From positions 1,302,001 to 1,366,000 of the forward strand of contig NZ_CP133018.1 of the NCBI RefSeq assembly GCF_030866785.1: a stretch of 64,000 bases of DNA, given 5' to 3'. The position numbers were made by a program, and so were the translations under genes. The notes under the pieces are model-generated. The model searched no databases. It saw nothing but the letters and a program-made list of their open reading frames with translations, and had not been told where the DNA came from. Positions within the stretch are counted from its first letter, which is position 1. Each line of letters begins with the position of its first letter. Below, in pieces: positions 1 through 9,021 of the stretch. Source of the stretch: Agromyces protaetiae (GTDB taxonomy: Bacteria > Actinomycetota > Actinomycetes > Actinomycetales > Microbacteriaceae).

Positions 1-1
1 C

Positions 2-151
2 TCAGGCGGCCCGATGCTGCTCACCCTCCAAGATGCACTCCCCACGGTGATCGAGCGAGAACTCCGGCGGCTGAAACCTGCCCAGATCGTCATTGTCGGT
101 GACACCTCGTCGGTCAGTGCCGAGGTGGAAGCGATGCTTGCGGCACTCTGA
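2..151 (+). CDS. Cell wall-binding repeat 2 (CWB2) protein, C-terminal fragment
   Basis: This is the last 49 codons of a gene that begins outside the window. The visible residues follow the CWB2 repeat pattern: a GGPMLLT strand, then a D-x-LP-x-V-x-EL-x-RL helix, then IVIVGDTSSVS and a closing EAML helix. Known CWB2 proteins carry several such repeats and bind anionic wall polymers, so the missing part probably holds a signal peptide and either more repeats or an enzymatic domain. Only one repeat can be seen, so the overall role is unknown. The gene converges on the amino-acid permease, with about 180 bp between the stop codons in which I see nothing definite. Confidence 0.7.
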   Translation, partial: SGGPMLLTLQDALPTVIERELRRLKPAQIVIVGDTSSVSAEVEAMLAAL

Positions 152-333
152 GCGCGACCGATTCCGTCGACGCCGCCGGTCGATAGGCCGCGAGCGTCGC
201 CGGCGCGGAGATCGGCGGCCCCCAACGCGCGCTGCGGCGAGGTCTACTTCGGGTGTCAGCTCAGTCGCTCGTTGAGCACCGCCCTCGGCAAGCCCGACCT
301 CCTGATCGGACGCGTCTACACTGGCGCGGTCGC

Positions 334-1662
334 TCAGTGCGCCACCGGTCTCCTCCGCGCTGCAGCCTTCCAGAGGAAGTCGATGGCGACCGACAGCGCC
401 ACGATCGCGAGCAGCGCGAAGGCGGTAGCGGGTTCGGCGACGAGCGTGGTGGTGCAGAAGACGACGAACGTGCCGAGCGTCGCAATCAGGCCGACGACCA
501 GCACCAGCACATTCGCACCCGTCTGGCGGAACAGGCGAAGGTGCGCTATCGACACCGCCGAGAACACGAGCAGCGCGACCGCGCTGCCGATCGAGGCGAT
601 CCGGTTCAGGTCGAAGCCGAGAACCAGCACGGTCGCGAGGGTCGCCATGACGATCAGGCCGACGGGGAACGGTCCGGCCGAGCGCGCGAAGATCGGCGGG
701 AACTGGCCGACGGCGGCGAGGTGCCGGGTCATGCCGATCGACGGGTAGAGGCCGGCGTTCACCGCACCCGTTGTCGAGAACAACGCGGTGATGACCATGA
801 GCACGTATCCGGCGTCGCCGAGTGTGGGCTTCGCGGCCTCGGCCAGTGCGGTCGTGCCATAACCGACCACCTCGTCCGCGGTGAGCGTGCCGAAGACACC
901 CAGCGACACCGCGACGTAGACGGTCGTCGCGACGGCGAGTGCCAGGTAGATCGCGATCGGCAACTCCCTCGACGGCCTCGCGAGGTCCTTGGCCGTGAAG
1001 GTGATCACGCCGAAGCCGAGGAACGCGAAGAACGTGAGCGCGACGCTCGACACGATCTCGCGCGCTCCCGGGTAGCCGGCCGGTGCGAGCAGCGCGGGGT
1101 CGAGGTTCGCGATGGTGACGACTGCGAACACCACGAGGATGACGAGCACGATCACCACGATCACCGACTGCACGCGTGCGACGGCTCTCGAGCCGATGGT
1201 GTTCAGGCCGCTCATCACGATGATGAGGGCGACCGCGAGGAACTTGGCCCAGAACGCATCTCCGCCCGCCACGACCGAGCTGGCGTACCCGCCGAACGAG
1301 CTCGCGATCATCGCGACGACGATCGAGCCCGCCACGAAGAACAACCACGATCCGATTCCCGCGATGTGCCCCTCGCCGAATCCGCGCGACAGGAACGTGA
1401 GAATGCCGCCGCCCGATGGGAACGCAGCGCCCAGCTTCGCGAACGAGTATCCCTGCAGCGCAGCAATGACTCCTGCGATGAGGAAGGAGAGCCACACCGC
1501 CGAACCTGCGACCGCGCCCGCGGCGCCGAGGAGGGCGAAGATGCCGGCGCCGACCATGGAGCCGACGCCGATGAACGTCGCCTGGAGCACCGTCATCTTC
1601 GTGCGGCGTGACGCATCTTCGGGTGCCGGTGCGTCGGCGCGCGCGTCGTCCGGTGTGGCCAT
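334..1662 (-). CDS. APC-family amino acid permease
   Basis: This 442-residue integral membrane protein has about twelve hydrophobic segments and the APC-superfamily N-terminus: a short polar leader, then GVGSMVGAGIFALLG, the conserved glycine-rich TM1 unwound region that binds substrate in LeuT-fold transporters. A second family signature, FFAFLGFGVITFTAKDLARP, lies midway. The ATG overlaps the stop of the upstream M20 peptidase gene as TGATG, so the two are probably translationally coupled. It is the third gene of a minus-strand operon with a C4-dicarboxylate transporter and a dipeptidase, which suggests uptake of amino acids or peptide-derived compounds. The exact substrate cannot be read from the sequence. 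Confidence 0.9.
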   Translation of the reverse strand: MATPDDARADAPAPEDASRRTKMTVLQATFIGVGSMVGAGIFALLGAAGAVAGSAVWLSFLIAGVIAALQGYSFAKLGAAFPSGGGILTFLSRGFGEGHIAGIGSWLFFVAGSIVVAMIASSFGGYASSVVAGGDAFWAKFLAVALIIVMSGLNTIGSRAVARVQSVIVVIVLVILVVFAVVTIANLDPALLAPAGYPGAREIVSSVALTFFAFLGFGVITFTAKDLARPSRELPIAIYLALAVATTVYVAVSLGVFGTLTADEVVGYGTTALAEAAKPTLGDAGYVLMVITALFSTTGAVNAGLYPSIGMTRHLAAVGQFPPIFARSAGPFPVGLIVMATLATVLVLGFDLNRIASIGSAVALLVFSAVSIAHLRLFRQTGANVLVLVVGLIATLGTFVVFCTTTLVAEPATAFALLAIVALSVAIDFLWKAAARRRPVAH

Positions 1663-3029
1663 CAGTCCGCTGTGCGTGTCGCGAGCTTCCGGATGAACAC
1701 CGTCTGCACGGCGATCATGCGCGAGATCTCTTCGGGGTCGACCGACTCGTCGGAGGCGTGGATGCGTGCCTTCGCCGTGTCCTCGACCCCCCACAGCACG
1801 ATCGCCGCACCAGGCGAGACCTTCTGCAGGGATGCCACGAGCGGGATCGACGCGCCGCTTCCGATCGACTCCACCTCCGAGCCGTACACGTCCCGCATCG
1901 CGTCCTCGGCGGCGACGATCGCGGGGTGAGAGGCGTCGACCGCGAACGCGTGTCCCACTTTCACGCGTTCGACCTCGACCTCGACGTTCCACGGCCGCTG
2001 CGCGCGCAGGTGCGACATGAGCGCCTCGAGCTGCGCCTCGCCGTCGGATCCGGGCACGATCCGCATCGAGAGCTTCGCGGTCACCTCCGGCAGCAGCACG
2101 TTCGAGGCCTCCGCGGTGTTCGGCACGTCCATGCCGAGCACCGTGACCGACGGCTTGGCCCAGATGCGATCGGAGAGCGATCCGGTGCCGAGGAACTCGA
2201 CGCCGGGGAGGATCGAGGATCCGTCGCGGTACACCTGCTCGTCCATCGCCGCGCCGTCCCAGGAACTCGAGTCGACGCCGTCGATCACGGTGTCGCCGTG
2301 CTCGTCGTGCAGCGTGTCCAGGATGCGGATCATCGCCGTCATCGCGTCGGGGGCTGCACCGCCGAACAAGCCCGAGTGCACCGGCGCCGCCAGCGAACGG
2401 ACGGTGACGGTGCACGCCACGTCGCCGCGAAGCGCGGTCGTGAGGCCTGGTTTGCCGACTTCCTGAGGCCCGATGTCGGCGATGACGTACGCATCGGCGG
2501 CGAACCGCTCGGGGTGCGCTTCGACGAACGCCTCGAGGTGCGAGATGGTCTCCTCTTCACCCTCGACGAGGAGCTTCACCCGGCATGGACGGTCCGGTCC
2601 GAGCAGTGTGAGGGTGCCGTAGTGGATCACCAGGCCGGACTTGTCGTCCGCCGCCCCACGACCGTAGATGCGCCCGTCGTCTTTCGTCGTCGGCTCGAAC
2701 GGCTCGCTCGTCCAGCCCTGGCTGGCGGGTGCGGGTTGCACGTCGTAGTGCGCGTAGAGCAGCACCGTGGGCGATCCGGCTGGGCCGGGCAGGTCGGCGA
2801 ACACGCACGGGTACCCGCCGGGGACGTCGAGCAGTTCGACGTCAGTGGCACCCGCAGCCCCGAACAGGTCGACGACGGCGCGGCCCATCTCATGGACGGG
2901 CGCGGGATCGAAGCCGGGAAACGCGACCGAGGGGATCCGCACGAGCGCCTCGAGACGCGCGATCACCTCCGGCATGAGGTCGGCTGCAGCTGCTTTCGTC
3001 GCCTCCACGTCGGAACTGGGGTCGGTCAT
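1662..3029 (-). CDS. M20/M25/M40 family dipeptidase
   Basis: This 455-residue co-catalytic zinc hydrolase is of the dipeptidase/carboxypeptidase type and lacks a signal peptide, so it is cytosolic. Metal-site motifs are visible: YAHYDVQP (His94, Asp96), GRGAADDK (bridging Asp near 128) and EGEEE at 156-160, which supplies the general-base and ligand glutamates. The lid/dimerisation domain fills the middle of the protein. The ATG is preceded by a good Shine-Dalgarno (GAAGGAG). It lies 68 bp after the dicarboxylate transporter and overlaps the permease by one base. In this setting it probably hydrolyses imported dipeptides or N-acyl amino acids. The side-chain specificity is unknown. Confidence 0.92.
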   Translation of the reverse strand: MTDPSSDVEATKAAAADLMPEVIARLEALVRIPSVAFPGFDPAPVHEMGRAVVDLFGAAGATDVELLDVPGGYPCVFADLPGPAGSPTVLLYAHYDVQPAPASQGWTSEPFEPTTKDDGRIYGRGAADDKSGLVIHYGTLTLLGPDRPCRVKLLVEGEEETISHLEAFVEAHPERFAADAYVIADIGPQEVGKPGLTTALRGDVACTVTVRSLAAPVHSGLFGGAAPDAMTAMIRILDTLHDEHGDTVIDGVDSSSWDGAAMDEQVYRDGSSILPGVEFLGTGSLSDRIWAKPSVTVLGMDVPNTAEASNVLLPEVTAKLSMRIVPGSDGEAQLEALMSHLRAQRPWNVEVEVERVKVGHAFAVDASHPAIVAAEDAMRDVYGSEVESIGSGASIPLVASLQKVSPGAAIVLWGVEDTAKARIHASDESVDPEEISRMIAVQTVFIRKLATRTAD

Positions 3030-3097
3030 CGGGGGTCTCCTTCACCATTCGGCCTGAGACGGGTCGCGTCACAGGCGGGCGGATGCCTCGGCCATCG

Positions 3098-4591
3098 TCA
3101 GGCCGGCACGACGAGCTGTATGAGCAGACCTGCGACCACGACGGAGACCCAGGACACGAGCATCGGGATCGTGAACGAGTGCCAGACCGGGACCTGGGTC
3201 AGTTTGGTCGAACCCGTCAGGTCGGTCTCGACCGCGGCGATCTGCGAGCCGTTCGCCGGGAAGAGCCAGACACCGATCAACGAGGGCCACATCGCGGTGA
3301 TGATCCCGGGCGCGAGCCCGGCGGCCAGCGCGATGGGGATCATGGTGTTCGTCGTCGCGGACTGGCTCGTCGTGAGCCCGCAGACGAGGAACAGCGCGAC
3401 CGCGAGCAACAGCGGGTTCGCCTCGATCATGGCGCCGAGCGGCTCGATGATCGTCTCCTCGTTCGCGGCGATGAACGTGTCCGCCATCCACGCGATCCCG
3501 AACAGCGCGACCGCCGCGACGAAGCCCGCCTTGAGCAGTGGCTGTTCGACCACGGAGGACGGCTTCACGCGGCGGACCAGGATGATCACGAGTGCGACCG
3601 TGAACATCACCATCTCGATGATCGTCGCCATCGGGATCGGCTCGATCACGCCCTCCTCATCCGGGAACGCCGGCCGGAGACCGGGGAAGAGGCCGAGCAG
3701 GACGATGAGCATCGTGCCCGCGACGAAGATCCAGGCGGCGGTGGCGCCGCCTGGCGGCACCGGGTGTTCGATCGGGGAGGCAGGAGCATCCCGCCGAGCA
3801 CCGGACCGCCGACCTGCGTTCGTCGCCTCGGGCGCGGTCACCGTGCCGGCCGGCCCGCCGCCGGCGGCTGCGGTCTGGGCGTCGGCGGCACCGGTCGTCG
3901 TGGACGCATCTCCGTGTCGAGCGTGCTCCGCGCGAAGTGCGGCCGGAATCTCCACGCTGCCGTCTTCGACGCGCTGCATGAACACCGGATCGTCGAGGAG
4001 GTCCTTGCCGATCCGCTGCTGGACGAAGGAGGTCACGATGCACGCGACCAGGGCGGCGGGAATCGTGATGAGCAAGATCTGCGGGAGGCCGTAGCCGGTG
4101 CCGTCCATCAGCACGAGATACGCGGCCATGGCTGCGGAGACCGGGCTCGCCGTGATGCCGAGCCCGGAGGTGACCGTCGACGAGGCCAGCGCACGCTCCG
4201 GTCGCTGTCCGTTGCGGTAGGCGGTCTCGTAGATGACGGGAATGAGTGCGAAGAAGATGTTGGACGTTCCCGAGAGCACCGTGAACACGAACGCCACGAT
4301 CGGTGCCACATACGTGAGGCGTTTCGGGTTGCGCTGGATGATCTTGGACGCGATGCCGACGAGGTAGTCGATGCCACCGGCTGCCTGCATCGCCGACGAT
4401 GCCGTGATGACGGCGATGATGATGAAGAACGCATCGACCGGGACCGAGCCGGGCGGCAGCTGGAAGATGAACACGAGGATCGCCGTGCCGACCACGCCCC
4501 AGAGGCCGAGGCCGATTCCGCCGGTGCGGACACCGAGGACGATCGCCCCGATCACGACACACGCTTGCAGCAACACGAGCACGATGTCCAT
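3098..4591 (-). CDS. DcuA/DcuB-family C4-dicarboxylate transporter
   Basis: This 497-residue membrane protein aligns by eye with E. coli DcuA over its whole length. Shared blocks are the GGIGLGLWG start, VDAFFIIIAVITASSAMQAAGG, the NPK helix, APIVAFVFTVLSGTSNI, ITASPVSAA, and the closing FPANGSQIAAVE and D-x-TG-x-T segments. The family exchanges or imports fumarate, succinate, malate and aspartate. Residues about 221-282 form an Ala/Thr/Pro-rich cytoplasmic loop absent from E. coli DcuA. I chose the ATG at 4591 because it matches the DcuA N-terminus, follows a G-rich ribosome site, and lies downstream of a TACTGT -10 at 4626-4631. An upstream ATG at 4627 falls inside that -10. First gene of a three-gene operon. 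Confidence 0.88.
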   Translation of the reverse strand: MDIVLVLLQACVVIGAIVLGVRTGGIGLGLWGVVGTAILVFIFQLPPGSVPVDAFFIIIAVITASSAMQAAGGIDYLVGIASKIIQRNPKRLTYVAPIVAFVFTVLSGTSNIFFALIPVIYETAYRNGQRPERALASSTVTSGLGITASPVSAAMAAYLVLMDGTGYGLPQILLITIPAALVACIVTSFVQQRIGKDLLDDPVFMQRVEDGSVEIPAALRAEHARHGDASTTTGAADAQTAAAGGGPAGTVTAPEATNAGRRSGARRDAPASPIEHPVPPGGATAAWIFVAGTMLIVLLGLFPGLRPAFPDEEGVIEPIPMATIIEMVMFTVALVIILVRRVKPSSVVEQPLLKAGFVAAVALFGIAWMADTFIAANEETIIEPLGAMIEANPLLLAVALFLVCGLTTSQSATTNTMIPIALAAGLAPGIITAMWPSLIGVWLFPANGSQIAAVETDLTGSTKLTQVPVWHSFTIPMLVSWVSVVVAGLLIQLVVPA

Positions 4592-4697
4592 CGCGACCCC
4601 CACGAACGCCGATGTTCCTGGCCACACAGTAGCGCAGCATGGAGGAAGTTCGCGAGAAAGACACAGAATGTGCGAGAAGTGAGGCCATCATGGACCC

Positions 4698-5843
4698 ATG
4701 GAGCCCGTACGGCGGATGAGCGAGTCAGAGTCGGTCCAAGGAGTCCTTCATCATCCGATGGTGGATTCCGCATCCCGTGAGTCGTCGGCGCTCGTCGTGG
4801 GTGCCGGCGGGTTCGTGCTGGGCGCGGTCGCGGGGCTTCTCGCGTTCTGGGGCACGGCCGCCCCGATCTCGGGGCGCGGGTCCGTCGGCGATCTCGTCGC
4901 CGTCGGGGGAGCGCTCGTCGCGGTCACCGCGTTCCTGTTGGGGCGTGCCCTGCGGCGGGCCCAGGCGGAACGTGAGCCGGTCGGTGCGAGGATGCGCCCG
5001 CGGCTGCATTGGTTCGACGCCGCGGCGTTGTCCCTGGCGCACGGGATCATCGCGTTGCTCGGGTGGGCCGGGGTCGCGTCGCTCCTGAGCGAGAGCTTCA
5101 TCGACGCGACGGTGTACTCGGTGTCTGCCGCAGCTCTCGCCGGCGTCGCACTGGCGGTCACGGCGTACATGGCCTATCTGTCAGCCGTCAATCTGTCCCC
5201 GATGCTCTTCTCGCTGGTACTTGCGCTCTTCGTGGTCGTTGGGGCGCTCGCGAGCATGCTGAGCTCGACCGATCCGCTGTGGTGGCAGAAGAACCTCAGT
5301 GCGCTCGGGATCAGCGACGACGTCTCTGCGCTGGCCTTCAACCTGACGCTGATCATCGCCGGCGTGTTGGTGACGACCATCGCGCACTACGCAACGGCCT
5401 CCTTGCCGCACGCGACGGTCGGCGAGCTGCGGGGGCGGAACCTGGCTCGCCTCGGCATCGTGCTCATAGGTGTGCTGCTCGCCTGCGTCGGGATCTTCCC
5501 GGTCGACGAGTTCCTGGAGGCGCACAACGCCGCCGCTTCGGGTATGGCGGTCGTGTACGTCGCGACGGTCATCGGCCTCGGCTGGATGGTTCCCTCGCTT
5601 CCCAAGGTGTTCCTGCTGCTCAGCTATGTCTACGTCGCCGTGATCGTCGTCCTGGCGGTCTTCTTCCTCACCGGGTACTACAACCTCACCGCCGTGGAGC
5701 TGGTGGCTGCAGCGCTCATCTTCAGCTGGCTCATCGTGTTCCTGCGCAACACCGGCGCGGTCAGCGCGCGCGCCGAGCCCCCTTCAGTCGTGTCCGACGT
5801 CGACGCGCGAGCGCAGCGGTCGCGCTCGTCGCAGACGAGGTGA
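4698..5843 (+). CDS. Multi-pass membrane protein of unknown function
   Basis: This 381-residue protein is almost entirely hydrophobic, with roughly eight to ten membrane segments between residues 33 and 352 and a short charged C-terminal tail rich in Ser/Arg. A central stretch (WWQKNLSALGISDD followed by FNLTLIIAG) recalls DUF998-type membrane proteins, but I would not assign the family on that alone. There are two possible starts, ATG 4698 and ATG 4716, neither with a convincing Shine-Dalgarno. The gene is divergent from the dicarboxylate-transport operon and convergent with the CPBP protease gene, so it is probably monocistronic. No catalytic motif is evident. Confidence 0.6.
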   Translation: MEPVRRMSESESVQGVLHHPMVDSASRESSALVVGAGGFVLGAVAGLLAFWGTAAPISGRGSVGDLVAVGGALVAVTAFLLGRALRRAQAEREPVGARMRPRLHWFDAAALSLAHGIIALLGWAGVASLLSESFIDATVYSVSAAALAGVALAVTAYMAYLSAVNLSPMLFSLVLALFVVVGALASMLSSTDPLWWQKNLSALGISDDVSALAFNLTLIIAGVLVTTIAHYATASLPHATVGELRGRNLARLGIVLIGVLLACVGIFPVDEFLEAHNAAASGMAVVYVATVIGLGWMVPSLPKVFLLLSYVYVAVIVVLAVFFLTGYYNLTAVELVAAALIFSWLIVFLRNTGAVSARAEPPSVVSDVDARAQRSRSSQTR

Positions 5844-5849
5844 CGGCGG

Positions 5850-6710
5850 TCAGGCGATGTGGTCGTCGGCCGTCTGCCGGCGGTCGCGTCGTGCGCGCAG
5901 ATCCTGACGGATGCAGCTGACGAGCAGTGCGGCGGCGAGCGCCCAGAGCGCGAACTGGATCACCACGTTGACCGGTGAGGTGAGGACGTCGGAACCGCTG
6001 TGATCTGCGAGGTCGCCATTGGAGACGTACAGACTGAAATCGGTCAGCGCGTGCAGCGTGGCCGCCACCCAGAGCCGCCCCGTGGCACGGAACACGCCGT
6101 AGAGCAGGACGCCGTCGAAGGCGGTCGCCACGACCTGGAACGCGATGAACGTCGGCTGCAGGCCCAGCATCACGCTCCCGAGCGTGTGCGCGGCGCCGAA
6201 GAGCAGCGATGTGACCACGAGGGTGAGCGTCTCGCCGTGGTGCGCTCGCAGACTCGCACGGAGAATGCCGCGGACGTACAGCTCCTCTCCGAACCCGACC
6301 ATCGCCGTCCCGAGCGCCACGACGAGCACCAGTCCGGCGGCCCGGTCATTCCAGGGGATGAGGACGATCACGGCGACCGCCTGGGCGAACAGCAGCACCG
6401 GGAACGCGAGCATCCACCATCGCCGCGGATGGGTCTCGAACGCGGCGGGCGTGCGCCAGACGGAACGCCCCCACCCGGACACCCGGACGAAGACCACGCC
6501 GGCGACGATCAGCGGGATGAGCACCGGGAAGTGGGTGAGCGCGAACTCGCCGACCTCCGAGCTCGGCTGGACCCACGCGTCGAGCAGGTTGGCGACGCCG
6601 CCCGCGAGCGCGACGTAGACGACGAGCGCCAGCAGCCCGATCCAGAAGCGCTGCGGCACCCGGGTGGTCGCGCGCAGATCGGCGGGCTCGTTCGAGACGG
6701 GCGCGGTCAT
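5850..6710 (-). CDS. CPBP family intramembrane metalloprotease
   Basis: This 286-residue polytopic protein carries the CPBP/ABI (type II CAAX protease-like) motifs in order: EELYVRG, supplying the paired glutamates and arginine; FGAAHTL, supplying the first histidine; and ATLHALTD, supplying the second. These residues form an intramembrane metal site, and bacterial members act in peptide processing or bacteriocin immunity. About eight membrane segments are visible. I took the ATG at 6710 because it follows an AAGGAG Shine-Dalgarno; the frame stays open further upstream without one. A TTGAAC / 18 nt / TAGCGT promoter lies just upstream. The substrate cannot be inferred. Confidence 0.88.
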   Translation of the reverse strand: MTAPVSNEPADLRATTRVPQRFWIGLLALVVYVALAGGVANLLDAWVQPSSEVGEFALTHFPVLIPLIVAGVVFVRVSGWGRSVWRTPAAFETHPRRWWMLAFPVLLFAQAVAVIVLIPWNDRAAGLVLVVALGTAMVGFGEELYVRGILRASLRAHHGETLTLVVTSLLFGAAHTLGSVMLGLQPTFIAFQVVATAFDGVLLYGVFRATGRLWVAATLHALTDFSLYVSNGDLADHSGSDVLTSPVNVVIQFALWALAAALLVSCIRQDLRARRDRRQTADDHIA

Positions 6711-6756
6711 TCGGCTCCTTCGGTCAGGATGAGCAGACCGAACGCGGCCCGACCCC

Positions 6757-6786
6757 ACGCTACGGCCTGTCGGCTGCATCGTTCAA
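6757..6786 (-). promoter_or_regulatory. Candidate sigma70-type promoter of the CPBP gene
   Basis: Read on the minus strand: a TTGAAC -35 at 6781-6786, an 18-nt spacer, and a TAGCGT -10 at 6757-6762. This places the start point about 40 nt before the protease ATG at 6710, consistent with a leader that carries the AAGGAG ribosome site. Confidence 0.5.
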
Positions 6787-6879
6787 CGGCCGTCAGGTCG
6801 ACCGCGACGCGGCCTGTCGGTGCTCGTGGCCGCCTTCGGCATCGGGCCGCTCGTCGCCTCGCTTGGCATCGGGCCGAGG

Positions 6880-7761
6880 TCAGGAGTGTCGGCGCTGCAC
6901 CGTCGTCGTCATCCGCACCTCGGTCGCGCTGCCGAGGTCGGTGATCTCGAACGACACCGATGCGTTTGACAGCTCGGCCAGGTCGGTGAGGTGCGTGCCG
7001 CCGCACGGGATCGAGACGCGCGCGTCCGGCAGGTCGCATTCCCACGACCGGCGCGCCGACAGCCGGGGGTCGTCGACGCGGATCTGGACGGCGCCGCCGG
7101 CGCTGATCCACTCGGCGAGGCGGCGGTTCACCCGTTCGGCGATCCCGGCGGGGTCCGCGAAGCCGTCGGCCGGGAACCCCTTGCGCCTGAGCGACTTGCC
7201 GAGGCGGTACACGTCGACCGACCCGTTCTCGTGGATTCGGGAGCGCTCGATCGCGAGTGCGTCGAAGGCCGGGTTGCCCAGCGCGTCGGTGGGTGCGGGT
7301 TTCGTCCAGCGCTCAGCGAGGGCCTCGTCGAGCGCGAGCGACGCGAGGTGGCAGCCCGTGTGCCCGGCGCTCAGGGCGTCGCGGTAGTCGACGTCGACCT
7401 CGACGCGGGCGACGGAACCCGGCTCGGGAGCGCCCCCGTCGATGACGTGCGCGACGACGAACGTCCACCCTTCGGTGCCCGTTCGAACGGGCAGGTCGGC
7501 ACCCAGATGCAGTCGCCCTTCGGAGATGCCGGCGGTCACCACGTCGAGGATCGGCTGCGTTCCGGCCGCGGTGCGCAGCACCGCCCGGTCGGCGGGCTGG
7601 TCGGGCCACGCGGTGTCGACCGGATGCGCCGCAGTCGAGTCGAGCATCACGGCCGACCGGCCGTCGGCGAGCGGTTCGACGTGCACGACGACGCCCTCGG
7701 CGCTCGTCGCGCCGGCCGGATAGGTCACGACGGTGTCAGAAGAAGGCAAGGCCACGATCAT
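6880..7761 (-). CDS. AlaX-like alanyl-tRNA editing domain protein
   Basis: This 293-residue protein is related to the editing half of alanyl-tRNA synthetase. Both metal motifs of that fold are present: HTGCH (HxxxH) in AGHTGCHLASLAL, and CGGTH (CxxxH) near the C-terminus in IPCGGTHLTDL. Free-standing relatives deacylate Ser-tRNA(Ala) or Gly-tRNA(Ala) and so protect against mistranslation. The N-terminal 100 residues form a beta-rich domain like that preceding the editing site in AlaX proteins. I chose ATG 7761; the frame is open to 7812, and that longer version would overlap the preceding gene by 11 bases. It is probably co-transcribed with the AI-2E-type transporter gene upstream. Confidence 0.78.
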   Translation of the reverse strand: MIVALPSSDTVVTYPAGATSAEGVVVHVEPLADGRSAVMLDSTAAHPVDTAWPDQPADRAVLRTAAGTQPILDVVTAGISEGRLHLGADLPVRTGTEGWTFVVAHVIDGGAPEPGSVARVEVDVDYRDALSAGHTGCHLASLALDEALAERWTKPAPTDALGNPAFDALAIERSRIHENGSVDVYRLGKSLRRKGFPADGFADPAGIAERVNRRLAEWISAGGAVQIRVDDPRLSARRSWECDLPDARVSIPCGGTHLTDLAELSNASVSFEITDLGSATEVRMTTTVQRRHS

Positions 7762-7801
7762 GAAGTCTGCCAGGTCCGCCTCCGGCGGCCGCGTCGCCCG
7801 G

Positions 7802-8878
7802 TCAACCGCCACGGCCGGGCGCCGGAGCCGCGTTGCCGGACAACCAGCGCACCACGGCGGCGCCGGGGTCTCGGTCGAGGAGCAGATCCCGGACGAGCAG
7901 GGTGAGCGGGATCGACAGGATCGCGCCGAGCGGACCGATCACGAACGTCCAGAAGACCACCGACACGAAGCTCAGTGTGAGCGAGAGGTCGACGGCGTCG
8001 CTGACGAACTTCGGCTGGATGAGCACCTGCAGCACCACGTTCACGACGGAGTACACGGCGATCACCGCGAGCGCCAGGGGCAGCCCGCCGACCACGAAGG
8101 CGAGCGCGACGGGCGGCACGAGGCCGAGCACGAACCCGATGTTCGGGATGAAGTTCGTGACGAACGCGAGGATGGCCCATACCGCCGGCGCCGGAACGCC
8201 CATCGCCCAGAGCGCCAGCCCGTCGATGACCGCCACGATCGCGCCGAACGACGCGTTGACGACGTAGTAGCGACGAACCGAGGAGTTGTATGCCCGCACG
8301 CGGTCGATCGCCGCGCGCACGCCGGCGCCGAGCGCCTGCTCTGCCCGCCCGTACCGGGCCGCGTCCGCGGCCATGAAGATCACGTAGGCGAGGACGAAGA
8401 ACGCGGCGGTGAGGAATCCGAGTGCCCAGCCGGCGACACCCTGCGCGACGTCCAGCAGCACCGACGGGTCGAGGGCGCTCGCGGCCGCATCCGACAGCTG
8501 ATCGCCGAGCCCCAGGGTCGTCAGCCAGTCGGTGACGGATGCCACGCTGGCCTCGAGCTCATCGCCGAAGCCGGCGACCAGCTCGCCGAACTCGAATCCG
8601 GCGTACACCAGGAGCGCGGCGAGCGCGGCGAGGATCAGATACGCGACGGCGACGACGACGCTGGTCGCGGCCCATCGGGGCCAGCCACGCCGCTGCAGCG
8701 GGTGCCGGATCGGATGCACGATGATGACCAGCACGGCGGCCAGCGCCAGCGGCGCGACGATCTCGCGGGCGACCCACATCCCCGCGAGCGTGAGCAGGAG
8801 TGCGATGACGATGACCGCGGTCCGCACGCTCGGCGACGGTGCGCCCGTCGTCGCACCACCACCGGTCTCGCCGGTCAC
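7802..8878 (-). CDS. AI-2E (TqsA/PerM) family transporter
   Basis: This 358-residue membrane protein has the AI-2E/PerM topology: two N-terminal helices (about 20-55), a third hydrophobic pair, an amphipathic central region around 115-150, then five C-terminal helices. The C-terminal signature FIPNIGFVLGLVPPV, followed by IQPKFVSDAVDLSLTLS and a GPLGAILSIPLTLLVRD block, is typical. Members export diverse small molecules or act in ion homeostasis. The autoinducer-2 role is established only for some, so the substrate here is open. The start is a GTG at 8878; the nearest upstream ATG on this strand is followed after ten codons by a stop in its own frame. Confidence 0.88.
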   Translation of the reverse strand: MTGETGGGATTGAPSPSVRTAVIVIALLLTLAGMWVAREIVAPLALAAVLVIIVHPIRHPLQRRGWPRWAATSVVVAVAYLILAALAALLVYAGFEFGELVAGFGDELEASVASVTDWLTTLGLGDQLSDAAASALDPSVLLDVAQGVAGWALGFLTAAFFVLAYVIFMAADAARYGRAEQALGAGVRAAIDRVRAYNSSVRRYYVVNASFGAIVAVIDGLALWAMGVPAPAVWAILAFVTNFIPNIGFVLGLVPPVALAFVVGGLPLALAVIAVYSVVNVVLQVLIQPKFVSDAVDLSLTLSFVSVVFWTFVIGPLGAILSIPLTLLVRDLLLDRDPGAAVVRWLSGNAAPAPGRGG

Positions 8879-8996
8879 CGGTTCGTCCCGTCCTCGCGCA
8901 GTACCATGCGTCGCACACTAGGGCGCAGCACCCGCGCCGCGCCAGACCAGCGCCGAGATCGCGAGCGGTCGCCCGGGGAACCTCTCTCGCCGCCGC

Positions 8997-9016
8997 GGCC
9001 GGCTCGTCGGCCGGCC
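8997..9016 (-). terminator. Possible terminator hairpin after arsC
   Basis: Arms GGCCGGC at 8997-9003 and GCCGGCC at 9010-9016 enclose a TCGTCG loop, directly after the arsC stop on the minus strand. There is no T-tract, so this is only a candidate. Confidence 0.35.
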
Positions 9017-9021
9017 CGGCC

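Noticed and set aside
334..2415. A single long minus-strand frame suggesting an M20-permease fusion
   Set aside because: The upstream part is the peptidase gene read out of frame. The permease has its own ATG at 1662, overlapping the peptidase stop by one base.
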